Below are positions 1-7,816 of a stretch of 32,122 nt of DNA, piece after piece. Every line of letters begins with the position of its first letter. Position 1 is the stretch's first letter. The translations under genes and the position numbers were made by a program. Below the pieces are notes generated by a model. The model saw only the letters and a program-made list of their open reading frames with translations. It was not told the DNA's origin and did not search any database. The DNA is from a bacterium (lineage in GTDB: Bacteria > Planctomycetota > JACOTG01 > JAUIME01): positions 1-32,122 of the forward strand of contig JAUIME010000001.1 of assembly GCA_030433195.1 (NCBI GenBank), given 5' to 3'.

Positions 1-628
1 GTTGAGCCTTCTTCACGAGCTTCGAGAGGCGTGCCGTGGTGACGTAGTCGTCGGCATCGCCGAGCCGTCGGTGATCGACGGGATGCAGGAGGATGTGCAG
101 CGGCGTGTCGACGCGGCCGTTGTTCGAGTACTCGCGGAAGATCGCGACCTCGATGGCCTGGTGCTCGGTGCACGTGACCGCTCCGAACTTCGAGCAGATG
201 CGCCGCGTGCGGCCGTCGCGCTCGACCTCTTCGTAGCCGTGCTCGGTCGACAAACCACGGCTTCCGACGAGCACGACGAGACCGCGCGAGAGATCGATGA
301 ACTTCCTGTTCCGGTAAGTCTCGGTGACGATCCGCTCGTTCTCTTTCTCGCCGTCTTGGATGAGCGCGATCAGGATCGGGACGTTGCGCTCCTTGGCTTC
401 CGCGAACGCATGGTCGAAGTCGCTTTGGAAGCGGATCCCGTTCTTCTGAACGGCGAAGACGGTCGGGGTGTGAACCGAAGCGACGACCATCGTGAGCAGC
501 GCGCCGATGACGAGCGCGCAGGCGACCCGAGAACGCACGACGTCGGAACAAAGGACGGCGCCGACTCGACGGGTCGTTCCGCGGCGTGCCACGTCGTTGC
601 CGAATCGGTTTCTCGGAGCCTGTCGCAT
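1..628 (-). CDS. Secreted thioredoxin-fold protein, partial (C-terminus beyond left edge)
   Basis: The frame opens at an ATG at 628 and runs off the left edge without a stop; 209 residues are visible. GGAGG lies about 10 nt upstream of the ATG. Residues about 20-50 have a basic stretch, a hydrophobic core (ALVIGALLTMVVASV) and a likely signal peptidase site near VFA-VQK, so export is expected. The next part (FDHAFAEAKERNVPILIAL) resembles the start of thioredoxin-fold domains, where a buried strand follows a helix. The CxxC redox motif is absent where it should follow that strand (IQDGEKEN instead), so this is probably not a disulfide oxidoreductase. The only later cysteines are in RICSKFGAVTC. 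It lies downstream of trxA in the same direction, separated by a hairpin. The thioredoxin-like fold is inferred and the function is unknown. Confidence 0.7.
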   Translation of the reverse strand, partial: MRQAPRNRFGNDVARRGTTRRVGAVLCSDVVRSRVACALVIGALLTMVVASVHTPTVFAVQKNGIRFQSDFDHAFAEAKERNVPILIALIQDGEKENERIVTETYRNRKFIDLSRGLVVLVGSRGLSTEHGYEEVERDGRTRRICSKFGAVTCTEHQAIEVAIFREYSNNGRVDTPLHILLHPVDHRRLGDADDYVTTARLSKLVKKAQ

Positions 629-734
629 CACCTACCGCCCTCCTCGTCAGGGGTTCGCGGACGCATTCCGCGATCCGGGATCGCGTACGAGGGGGCCGGC
701 CGATTTCGCCATTCGCCCGGCAGCACAGCGGCGC

Positions 735-757
735 GCCGGCCCACGATCGGGGCCGGC
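735..757 (-). terminator. GC-rich stem-loop after trxA
   Basis: GCCGGCCC (735-742) pairs perfectly with GGGCCGGC (750-757) around a 7-nt loop, 20 nt after the trxA stop. No U-tract follows, so it is either a weak terminator or an mRNA 3' end stabiliser. A second small inverted repeat (GGCCT...AGGCC) spans the trxA stop codon. Confidence 0.4.
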
Positions 758-776
758 GACCGACTCTCGGCCTCGA

Positions 777-1109
777 TCAGGCCAAGACACCCTCGAGCAT
801 CTTCTTCGCGGCGTCGAAAGACTTCGCGCCGACTTCCTGCGCCACGACCTCGCCGTCCTTGAAGACCATGAGGAGCGGGATCGCGGTCACATTGTACTGC
901 ATGGCCGTCGCCTGGTTGTCTTGCGTGTCGAGCTTCGTGATCTTCACGCGACCGTCGAACTCGTCGGCGAGCTTGTCGATCACGGGCGCCATCGCGACGC
1001 AAGGGCCGCACCACGTCGCCCAGAAGTCGACCAGTGCCACGCCTTTGTGTTCGAGAATCTCCGACTGGAACGTCGCGTCGGTGACGTCTGTGACCTTGTC
1101 CGATGCCAT
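777..1109 (-). CDS. trxA: Thioredoxin
   Basis: This is a 110-residue cytoplasmic thioredoxin, the usual length for the family. The active site WCGPC is at residues 33-37, preceded by VDFWAT as in classical thioredoxins, and the cis-proline loop TAIP ends at Pro78. It reduces protein disulfides and is itself reduced by thioredoxin reductase, which is not in this window. The ATG at 1109 has AGGAG 7 nt upstream. A promoter-like pair at 1213-1242 suggests transcription independent of scpA. The same genome makes bacillithiol (cluster 18880-22416), so two thiol redox systems probably coexist. The assignment is firm. Confidence 0.97.
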   Translation of the reverse strand: MASDKVTDVTDATFQSEILEHKGVALVDFWATWCGPCVAMAPVIDKLADEFDGRVKITKLDTQDNQATAMQYNVTAIPLLMVFKDGEVVAQEVGAKSFDAAKKMLEGVLA

Positions 1110-1212
1110 CGAAGGCTCCTGTATTCTTCAGGGGTTCACGGCGGCCGGGAGCGGGGCGACTCTCTCCCCAACAGGCGTGTCGTACATCCGACCGACATCC
1201 CGGGCCGCAGCT

Positions 1213-1242
1213 AATCTAGCTAGGGAATCTCCGTACCGTCAA
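1213..1242 (-). promoter_or_regulatory. Predicted sigma70-type promoter of trxA
   Basis: On the minus strand, TTGACG (1237-1242) is followed by 18 nt and TAGATT (1213-1218). The trxA start is about 100 nt downstream. A perfect 14-bp palindrome, AACCGGCGCCGGTT (1241-1254), overlaps the upstream edge of the -35 element by two bases and could be an operator. Confidence 0.5.
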
Positions 1243-1292
1243 CCGGCGCCGGTTCGGGCCGGGCGCGGCCGATTCGAGGGGTCGGCGTCCCG

Positions 1293-2084
1293 TCAGGCCG
1301 GAGACTCCGACTCGTCGACGAAGTCGCCGAATTGCGGCGCGTCCTCGGGGCGATCTTCACGCCGTCGCACGAAGATCTCGCCGAACGCGACCTCCTGGTA
1401 AACGCGGATCTCCTTCTCGCGCACGAGCTCGAGCACCGCAACGAACATCGCCACGAGAACGCCTCGATCGGGGCTGCCCTCGAACAAGCTCCGGAACGAC
1501 ACCTCGGATTCGGCGCGAAGCCGCCGAACGATCGTCTTCATGTGATCTTCGACGGGCGTGTCGTCGAACACGACCTCGCGGTTCTGATTGAACTCGATCT
1601 CTTGCAGGATGCGCGAGTACGCCGCGCACAAGTCCCACAGCGAGATCTCGTCGAGCGCGAGCTTCGGTTCGTCCTCGTCGTCCCCGCCGGCGGTCTCGCC
1701 CGACGACCCTCGCGGAAAGCGCTTGGCCTGCTCCTTGCGCCGATCGTCGAGCTCTTCGGAGATCTCCTTGAAGCGCTTGTAGTCGAGAAGCTGGCGCACG
1801 AGCTCGGTGCGCGGATCCTCGAGCTCTTCGACCTCCTCGGGCTCCGGCGCCGGCAGGAGCATCCGCGACTTGATCTCCATGAGCGTCGACGCCATCACGA
1901 GAAACTCGCCGACGCCGTCGACGTCGAGGTGCGTGAGCAGCTTCATGTGCTCGAGGAATTGCTCGAGCAGATCGGCGATCGGGATGTCGTAGATGTCGAT
2001 CTCGTGCTTTTTGACGAGATACAACAAGAGGTCCATCGGCCCGCCGAAGGCCTCCAAATCGATGCGGTAGTCCACGACGCTCAT
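1293..2084 (-). CDS. scpA: Segregation and condensation protein A (kleisin)
   Basis: The protein has 263 residues, normal for ScpA, the kleisin that links SMC heads with ScpB in chromosome condensation. The N-terminal FGGPMDLLLYLVKKHEIDIYDIPI and the following VDGVGEFLVMASTLMEIKSRMLLP are typical ScpA SMC-binding helices. The C-terminal part (REKEIRVYQEVAFGEIFVR) matches the winged-helix end. A charged linker at about residues 125-150 is variable in the family. The start is the ATG at 2084, whose bases overlap the TGA of the upstream site-2 protease gene (ATGA), pointing to translational coupling. Longer in-frame starts would lie inside the protease gene and add no conserved sequence. scpB, often next to scpA, does not follow; trxA does. 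Confidence 0.95.
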   Translation of the reverse strand: MSVVDYRIDLEAFGGPMDLLLYLVKKHEIDIYDIPIADLLEQFLEHMKLLTHLDVDGVGEFLVMASTLMEIKSRMLLPAPEPEEVEELEDPRTELVRQLLDYKRFKEISEELDDRRKEQAKRFPRGSSGETAGGDDEDEPKLALDEISLWDLCAAYSRILQEIEFNQNREVVFDDTPVEDHMKTIVRRLRAESEVSFRSLFEGSPDRGVLVAMFVAVLELVREKEIRVYQEVAFGEIFVRRREDRPEDAPQFGDFVDESESPA

Positions 2085-2770
2085 CCTTGGAACAGTCCCT
2101 TCCCGATGCCCACGAACTCCCCGAGGATGCCGCGCATCAGCGTGTCGGAGTGACCGAAGAGCTCGCATGTGCCGAAGATGGCCGCGAAGAGCGCGTTCGA
2201 GATCGCGGGCACGTAGAACACGGCGGCCAAGAGGATCAGGATACCGTATGGAGCGACGGCCTCGTATGCCCGACGCGCCCCTCCGGGCAGGAAATGTTTC
2301 ACGATGTGCGATCCGTCGAGCGGCGGGATCGGCATGAGGTTGAAGAACGCGAGCAGCAGATTCAGGAACGCCGTGACCCCCATGAGGATGGTGGCGCCGT
2401 TCTCGAGCGACGCGTCACCGAAGATCGGCACGTGCATCAGCAGCAGGAACGCGGCCGCGATGGCGAGGTTCGTCGCCGGACCGGCCGCGGTGACGAGGAT
2501 GTCGTCGACGACGGGCCGCCGCAAGTTCGAGGTGTTGACGGGGATGGGCTTCGCGCCACCGAAGAGGAACCCCGCGAAAAAGTACGAGAGAGCCGGCACG
2601 AGCAGCGTCATGAACGGGTCGATGTGCACGACCGGGTTGAACGTGAGACGTCCGAGCCTGCGCGCCGTCGGGTCGCCGCAGCGATCGGCCACCCAGCCGT
2701 GCGCGACCTCGTGCGCAACGACCGAGAGCACGAAGAACGCGAAACACACAGCGACGAGAGCGAGCTCGAT
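2081..2770 (-). CDS. Site-2 protease family (M50) membrane metallopeptidase, probable AUC start
   Basis: A zinc-dependent intramembrane protease of the short rhomboid-sized S2P type. HEVAH (H20, E21, H24 counting from the proposed start) supplies two zinc ligands and the general base. NPVVHIDP and the late motif PIPPLDGSHI supply the conserved loop and the third ligand (Asp). About five hydrophobic segments are visible. The first ATG/GTG/TTG in frame is a GTG at 2749, which has no Shine-Dalgarno and would cut the first membrane helix short. An ATC at 2770 lies 6 nt after a perfect AGGAGG (2777-2782) and gives IELALVAVCFAFFVLSVVAHE, the expected first helix; an in-frame stop lies at 2798-2800. 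I therefore choose ATC, giving 229 residues. The gene is first in an S2P-scpA operon. Its substrate is unknown. Confidence 0.9.
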   Translation of the reverse strand: MELALVAVCFAFFVLSVVAHEVAHGWVADRCGDPTARRLGRLTFNPVVHIDPFMTLLVPALSYFFAGFLFGGAKPIPVNTSNLRRPVVDDILVTAAGPATNLAIAAAFLLLMHVPIFGDASLENGATILMGVTAFLNLLLAFFNLMPIPPLDGSHIVKHFLPGGARRAYEAVAPYGILILLAAVFYVPAISNALFAAIFGTCELFGHSDTLMRGILGEFVGIGKGLFQG

Positions 2771-2776
2771 GACAGG

Positions 2777-2782
2777 CCTCCT
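2777..2782 (-). promoter_or_regulatory. Ribosome binding site deciding an ATC start
   Basis: AGGAGG on the minus strand, six nucleotides (CCTGTC) before the ATC at 2770. It is too far (27 nt) from the GTG at 2749 to serve it. No ATG, GTG or TTG occurs in frame between the upstream stop and that GTG. Confidence 0.7.
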
Positions 2783-2824
2783 GGCTCGACGGTAAAGTCA
2801 GCGCAACCCCGGTTGCAGCGGGGA

Positions 2825-2853
2825 ATTATAGCAGCGCGGCGGGGCGCTTCCAA
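2825..2853 (-). promoter_or_regulatory. Predicted sigma70-type promoter of the S2P-scpA operon
   Basis: On the minus strand, TTGGAA (2848-2853), a 17-nt spacer and a perfect TATAAT (2825-2830). An inverted repeat, GCAACC/GGTTGC (2803-2816), sits just downstream of the expected transcription start and could be an operator. Confidence 0.65.
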
Positions 2854-2866
2854 ACCGGTCTCGCGG

Positions 2867-2895
2867 TTTACACTGCCTGCCGGCACTGATAAACT
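2867..2895 (+). promoter_or_regulatory. Candidate promoter of the kdsD-kdsC-lpt operon
   Basis: TTTACA (2867-2872), 17 nt, TAAACT (2890-2895). It is divergent from, and about 15 bp away from, the S2P promoter. The implied leader before kdsD is about 160 nt and contains the tandem repeats at 2951-3044. The -10 matches only four of six consensus bases. Confidence 0.4.
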
Positions 2896-2950
2896 CCGAT
2901 CGGCCCGCGGCTTCCTGCCTCCGCGTTTCCGGTTTCGCACCGCCATCACC

Positions 2951-3044
2951 TCGGATCCGCTCGGATCCGCACGTTTCGGGCCGGCATCCTTCGGACCCGC
3001 GCCGTTGCCGAAAGACGCCGTGCCGAAGACGCCGTGCCGAAGAC
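2951..3044 (+). repeat. Short tandem repeats in the kdsD leader
   Basis: Two kinds of tandem repeat lie here: TCGGATCCGC twice (2951-2970), and GCCGTGCCGAAGAC twice (3017-3030, 3031-3044) preceded by a degenerate copy at 3001-3016. The last copy ends 6 bp before the kdsD Shine-Dalgarno. Copy-number variation here would change leader length. Confidence 0.8.
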
Positions 3045-3063
3045 GAACAAAGAGGACACGCTC

Positions 3064-4077
3064 GTGAGCGACGAAACGCCCGTGAAGGTCGAAGCGCTCG
3101 AGGTCGATGCGCTCGAGTACGGCCGCTGGGTCGTCCGCACCGAGCTCGAAGCCGTCGGACTCCTCATCGATCGCCTCGACGGCGCCTTCCGACGCGCGGT
3201 CGACCTCATCTTGGGGTGCATCGAGTCGCGCGGCCGCACCGTGGTCACGGGGATGGGCAAGCCCGGGATCATCGCCGCGAAGATCTCCGCCACGATGGCC
3301 AGCACCGGGACGCCGTCCCTGTGCCTGAACCCGGCCGACGCCTACCACGGCGACCTCGGCCGCATCGTCGGCGACGACGTGATCCTCATCCTGTCGAACA
3401 GCGGCACGACGTCCGAGGTGACGCGTCTCCTGCCGCCGATCAAGCGCATCGGCGCCAAGACGGTCGCGATCACGGGCGACGCCGAATCGCCGCTCGGGCG
3501 GCATTGCGACGTGTTGTTGAACATCGGCGAGATCGCCGAAGCGTGCCCGATCGGGCTCGCGCCGACCGCGAGCACCACCGCGATGCTGGTCCTCGGCGAC
3601 GCGCTCGCGATGACGGTCGCGAAGATGCGCAACTTCACGCCCGAGGAGTACGCTTTCTATCACCCGGGCGGCAGCCTCGGTCGCAGACTGCTGAAGGTCG
3701 GCGAGATCATGCGAACCGGCGACGCCACGACGGTCGTTCGTGCGTCCGATACCGCGCTCGCGGCGCTTCGCGCCATCAACGAGACGAAGGGCCGACCCGG
3801 CGCCGCGTCGGTCGTCGACGACGACGGCATCCTGTGCGGATTCGTGACCGACGGCGACATCAACCGCCGGCTCGGCAGCGAGACCGCGTTTCTCGAGCGC
3901 CCCGTGAGCGAGATCATGGCGCGCGACCCGAAGACCGTGAACCCCGACCGACTCGCGTCCGAGGCCGTGCGGATCCTGCGTGAGCACAAGATCGACCAGC
4001 TCCCCGTCGTCGACGACGGTGGGCATCCGGTCGGCCTGCTCGACGTCCAAGACCTCATGGATACCGGCGGCGTTTGA
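3064..4077 (+). CDS. kdsD: D-arabinose 5-phosphate isomerase (KdsD/KpsF family)
   Basis: Converts ribulose 5-phosphate to arabinose 5-phosphate, the first committed step to Kdo of lipid A-core. The protein has 337 residues, close to the family norm. An N-terminal SIS domain spans about residues 35-190 (GRTVVTGMGKPG, then LILSNSGTTSEV, the phosphosugar-binding loop), and LAPTASTTAMLVLGDALA is characteristic of the KpsF/GutQ group. Two CBS domains follow (from GEIMRTGDA and from VSEIMARDPKTV). The start is the GTG at 3064: AGAGGA (3051-3056) lies 7 nt upstream. An earlier in-frame GTG at 3034 falls inside the tandem repeat and lacks a ribosome binding site. It is first in the LPS operon with kdsC 32 bp downstream, which favours KdsD over GutQ. 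Confidence 0.95.
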   Translation: MSDETPVKVEALEVDALEYGRWVVRTELEAVGLLIDRLDGAFRRAVDLILGCIESRGRTVVTGMGKPGIIAAKISATMASTGTPSLCLNPADAYHGDLGRIVGDDVILILSNSGTTSEVTRLLPPIKRIGAKTVAITGDAESPLGRHCDVLLNIGEIAEACPIGLAPTASTTAMLVLGDALAMTVAKMRNFTPEEYAFYHPGGSLGRRLLKVGEIMRTGDATTVVRASDTALAALRAINETKGRPGAASVVDDDGILCGFVTDGDINRRLGSETAFLERPVSEIMARDPKTVNPDRLASEAVRILREHKIDQLPVVDDGGHPVGLLDVQDLMDTGGV

Positions 4078-4109
4078 GCCGGCCGAATCGATAGCGGAAG
4101 GCCGTTCCC

Positions 4110-4640
4110 GTGTCCGAATCGCAAACCGAACCCGATCTCGAGCGTATCCGCTTTCTGGTCCTCGACGTCGACGGAGTCCTCACCGACGGCGGCATCCTCG
4201 TCGACGACGACGCGCGCGAGTCGAAGCACTTCGACGTGTACGACGGCATCGCGATCCGTTGGTGGATCCAGGCCGGACACAACGTCGCGATCCTCTCGGG
4301 TCGATCGTGCCGCGCGGTCGATCACCGCGCGGCCGAGCTCGGCATCTCGCCCGTCGTGCAAGGATCGAAAGACAAGGTCATGCATCTCGAGCGGATGCTG
4401 CGCGACCTCGAGTTCACGATGGACGAGGTGTGCTACATCGGTGACGACCTACCCGATCTCGGCGTGATGCGCCGCGTCGGCTTCGCGGTCGCGCCGGCGA
4501 ACGCGCGCCCCGAGGTGAAAGAGCGCGTTCCGTTCGTCACGCGAGCGGGCGGCGGATGCGGCGCGGTGCGCGAGCTCATCGAACATTTGCTGCGTGCCCA
4601 AGGCCGCTGGCAGTCGATCGTGGATCGACACGACGTATGA
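4110..4640 (+). CDS. kdsC: 3-deoxy-D-manno-octulosonate 8-phosphate phosphatase
   Basis: A HAD-superfamily phosphatase releasing Kdo from Kdo-8-phosphate. The protein has 176 residues, typical of the tetrameric capless KdsC. Motif I is DVDGVLTDG, with nucleophile Asp19 and acid/base Asp21. Motif II is LSGRSCRAV (family form LSGR), the motif III lysine is in QGSKDKV, and motif IV is YIGDDLPDLGVM. The start is a GTG at 4110 with GGAAGG 8 nt upstream. The end is 10 bp before the lptC-like gene, so the Kdo branch is transcribed with LPS transport genes. kdsA and kdsB are not in this window. Confidence 0.96.
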   Translation: MSESQTEPDLERIRFLVLDVDGVLTDGGILVDDDARESKHFDVYDGIAIRWWIQAGHNVAILSGRSCRAVDHRAAELGISPVVQGSKDKVMHLERMLRDLEFTMDEVCYIGDDLPDLGVMRRVGFAVAPANARPEVKERVPFVTRAGGGCGAVRELIEHLLRAQGRWQSIVDRHDV

Positions 4641-4650
4641 GGCGGATCGC

Positions 4651-7600
4651 ATGAAGCGAGTCGCACTGTTCCTCGTTTGCTTCGTGGTCAGCACGGGAAT
4701 CGTCGTCTGGCTCGTCGGCGGCATTCGGTCGCCGCTGAAGCCCGACGAGGACCGCGTGCCCGCGGAGCGCCCCGAGGAGTCGTCCGCGGGCAAGCTCCAC
4801 CCCCTCACGAAAGGCGACACGCGCGGCGTCTACATCGGGACCGTCTCGGGCGGCGAGATCAACCGCTACGAGGAGATCATCCACGAAGACGGCACCGTCG
4901 AGCACATCCCGCGCGAGACGTTCCGCTACGACAGCGCCGAGCCTTCGTCGAGCAAGCTCGGAGTCGTGCGAGGGCTCACGGGCACGTTCTACGACGACAA
5001 GGGAAACGAGTCCGCGCACGTGACGAGTGACCGCGCATCCGTGCGACTCGACGAGAAGACCGACGAGGTCTCGCAGATCTCGCTCGAAGGCGACGTCCGC
5101 TTCGAAGAACGCCAGGGAGCGACGCGGATCGGGTCGCTCGAAACTCCCGCCCTCGTGATCCGTTTCGCATCCTCGACGGATTCGACGAGCGACGCCGCGG
5201 ACGAGAGCGACGACGAGCGCACACCGACTCCGTCGCGTCCCGTGCTGTCGTCCGACGATCTCGTGACGATTCGCAAGGACGGCATGGTGCTTCGCGGCAC
5301 GGGCTTCCATGGCGACGTCGAACTGCGCGACTTCCGCATCGGCTCCGACGTCGAACTCGTCGTCGAATCCGACGCCGGGCTCTCGATGCCGGACATGCTC
5401 GGCAGCGGTGCCGACGACTCGAGCGGTCCTTCGTGGAAGATCGAGTCGCCCGGATCGCTGATCCTGAGCGGCGCGCCCGACGAAGGCGCCAAGGCCCCGA
5501 CCCCGACGAAGCGCAAGGGAGGGTGGGGCGTCAGCGAGGCAACGGTACGGTTCACCGACCGCACGACGCTCTCGCAGGGCGAACAACGGCTCGAAGTCGG
5601 CGCGCTCGAGATCGGCCTCCAGGCGGTGAAACCGACCGAATCGAACACCGGCGCGGCGAAGGACCCCGACGCGCGCGACGGGCGCGGCAATCTCCAAGCC
5701 AAGCGCCTCTTCGGATCGAACGGCGTCGTGTTCCGAGACGGGCAGATGGAGACTCGATCGCGCACGATCGAATGCAACGCCGGCGACGAACCGACGCTGC
5801 TGACGCTGGCGGGGTCGCCGCGTATCGTCATGAGTCAAGACGGCGGCCCTTCCCTCTTCGGCGAATCGGGCGGCGACGCGTCGGGGCTCATCACCGTCGA
5901 GTGCTCGGATCGTATCGAGCTGCGCTCGGATCCCGAGGCGGCGCGACGCGACGTCCAGTGTTTCGGCGACGTCCGGATCTACGAGGGTCGTACGTTCGAT
6001 CCGGCGAAGCCCGGCCTCTCGTCCGACCACATCGCGCTCGTCATCGACGAATCGGGCGACGTCACGCAGCTCGAAGAGCTCGTCGCGACCGGCTCGGTCG
6101 AGATCCGCGATCCCGAGTTCGTACTCACGGGAGGACGCTTCGAGCTCGTCCGCAGCGGGAACGCGCAAGAATTCGATCTCGTCATGAGCCGACGTCCCGA
6201 ACTGCGGCTTTCCGGTGCTCCGATCCAAGGCTTCCAGATGGATCTGCTTCCGGGTGCCGGATCCGACGTCGATGCCGAAACGTCCGATGCGAGCTCGCAG
6301 CTCGTCGCGAGCGCGGTCGACCGGATCGTCGTCTCGCGCGAAACCGAGGCGACGACGCTCATCGACTTCCTGGGCGGATTCACGATGCAGCGGCGCGTCA
6401 GTGACGAGCTTCTCGGCCAACTCACGTCCGAGAGCATGCTCCTCTCGATGCAGAAAGACGAGGCCGGCAAGTCGCGCCTCGCGTCGTGGAACGCGAGCGG
6501 CGACGTGCACTACGAGTCGCCCGAGGGTGAAGCCGTCGGTGACCACCTGAGCTATTCGAAGAGCGAAGGCCGCGTGCGTTTGCTCGGGACTCGCGGCGCA
6601 CATCGCGCGATCCTGCGATTCACGGATCCCGACGGCGGCGAGCCGCAGAAGCTGCTGGCCGAGACGTTCGTCTACATCGTCGACTCCGACGCGTTCGAAG
6701 CCGAGGGGCGTGTCGAAGGCGAGTTCACGACGGACGCCGTCGCCTGGGAATCGCTCGCCCGACGCGGCGACGACGACAAGGATGCCGAGGCCGACGCGAA
6801 CGATGCGACGAAGCCCGACCCGGCCGAACCCCCGCAGCGCTGGATCCTGAAGTGCGACGAGGCGGACATCGCGCTCGTTCGCGGTGGCGAGGACGACGAG
6901 TCGGACGCATCCGACGCGCGCGACGATGCCGCGAGCGGCACCGCGGACGACGAAGAGCGCGGTCCCTCGACGCAGCTCGCGTACTTCGACGCGCGCGGCC
7001 GCGTGCGGCTCGACGGCGAATCGCAGCGCGTTCGCGCCGAGCAGGTGACGTACAGCGCCGTGAAGAACAACGTGCTCATCCGCGGCACCGACGCCGAGCC
7101 CGCGTTGTTGTCGACACGCGACACCACTCTCGATCGACGCGCGGAAGACGAAACTTCGGCCGACGCTGAGCCTCGTCCCGAGGAATGGAGTTCGGTCGCG
7201 AGCTCTTGGTTCGACATAGACACCGAGAACGAGGTCGTACGCTGCGAAGACGGTGGTCTGCTCACGTTCCACGTCGAGGACCTGCTGTCGCGCGATCGCA
7301 GCACGACGCCCGAGCGACTCGTGACGACGATCTCGTGCACAGGGCTCATGGAGTTCCGGCGCGATCGCGACGCGAGCTTCCACGACGACGTGCGCGTCAC
7401 GCAGATCGGCGCCGGCGACACGCCCGAGCGTCCGCGCACGAGGCTCGAGTGCGGCTACATGCACGTCGCGCTCGAGCCCGAAGCGTCGACCGACGACGAA
7501 TCGCCCGTTGCCGACACGCGCAGCGCGACCGAGGCCGTCGGCGGTCTGCGGGTGCGCAAACTCACGTGTGAGCACGATGTCGTCGTGCGCCACAAGAACC

Positions 7601-7806
7601 CGAACGTCGTGGCATCGGGTGAGTACTTGGAACTCGTCACGCGAGAAACGATGATCTACGTCCACGGCGGCAACAAGAACGTCTTCTTCCGCCGCGACGA
7701 CGGCACGTTCGAGCCCAAGTCGCTGCGCTACGACTACAAGGCGGGCAAGGTCGAAGTGTGGCAGTTCAATTACACGGGCGGGCGGGCGAGCGCAGAAAGG
7801 AACTGA
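4651..7806 (+). CDS. Giant LptC/LptA (OstA-like) LPS transport bridge protein
   Basis: A 1051-residue protein with one N-terminal membrane anchor (residues 4-25), the layout of LptC (normally about 190 residues), followed by a very long periplasmic part. That part contains several stretches like the beta-jellyroll strands of LptC/LptA/OstA: about 125-153 (SLEGDVRFEE), 616-647 (GDVHYESPEGEAVGDHLSY), 776-812 (ARGRVRLDGESQRVRAEQVTY), about 900-930, and 973-1040, which ends like OstA domains (SGEYLELVTRE...LRYDYKAGKVEVW). Asp/Glu/Ser-rich linkers separate blocks (about 175-195 and 705-770). The ATG at 4651 is chosen because GAGG overlaps the kdsC stop 8 nt upstream and the membrane helix follows at once. 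The next gene is lptD. I infer a fused LptC-LptA bridge; the number of repeats needs profile analysis. lptB is absent from this window. Confidence 0.8.
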   Translation: MKRVALFLVCFVVSTGIVVWLVGGIRSPLKPDEDRVPAERPEESSAGKLHPLTKGDTRGVYIGTVSGGEINRYEEIIHEDGTVEHIPRETFRYDSAEPSSSKLGVVRGLTGTFYDDKGNESAHVTSDRASVRLDEKTDEVSQISLEGDVRFEERQGATRIGSLETPALVIRFASSTDSTSDAADESDDERTPTPSRPVLSSDDLVTIRKDGMVLRGTGFHGDVELRDFRIGSDVELVVESDAGLSMPDMLGSGADDSSGPSWKIESPGSLILSGAPDEGAKAPTPTKRKGGWGVSEATVRFTDRTTLSQGEQRLEVGALEIGLQAVKPTESNTGAAKDPDARDGRGNLQAKRLFGSNGVVFRDGQMETRSRTIECNAGDEPTLLTLAGSPRIVMSQDGGPSLFGESGGDASGLITVECSDRIELRSDPEAARRDVQCFGDVRIYEGRTFDPAKPGLSSDHIALVIDESGDVTQLEELVATGSVEIRDPEFVLTGGRFELVRSGNAQEFDLVMSRRPELRLSGAPIQGFQMDLLPGAGSDVDAETSDASSQLVASAVDRIVVSRETEATTLIDFLGGFTMQRRVSDELLGQLTSESMLLSMQKDEAGKSRLASWNASGDVHYESPEGEAVGDHLSYSKSEGRVRLLGTRGAHRAILRFTDPDGGEPQKLLAETFVYIVDSDAFEAEGRVEGEFTTDAVAWESLARRGDDDKDAEADANDATKPDPAEPPQRWILKCDEADIALVRGGEDDESDASDARDDAASGTADDEERGPSTQLAYFDARGRVRLDGESQRVRAEQVTYSAVKNNVLIRGTDAEPALLSTRDTTLDRRAEDETSADAEPRPEEWSSVASSWFDIDTENEVVRCEDGGLLTFHVEDLLSRDRSTTPERLVTTISCTGLMEFRRDRDASFHDDVRVTQIGAGDTPERPRTRLECGYMHVALEPEASTDDESPVADTRSATEAVGGLRVRKLTCEHDVVVRHKNPNVVASGEYLELVTRETMIYVHGGNKNVFFRRDDGTFEPKSLRYDYKAGKVEVWQFNYTGGRASAERN

Positions 7807-7816
7807 GTCGAACGAC

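Noticed and set aside
2608..4050. Open frame of 480 codons opposite kdsD that enters the S2P gene in another frame
   Set aside because: It spans a divergent promoter region and two well-supported genes; it is a shadow.
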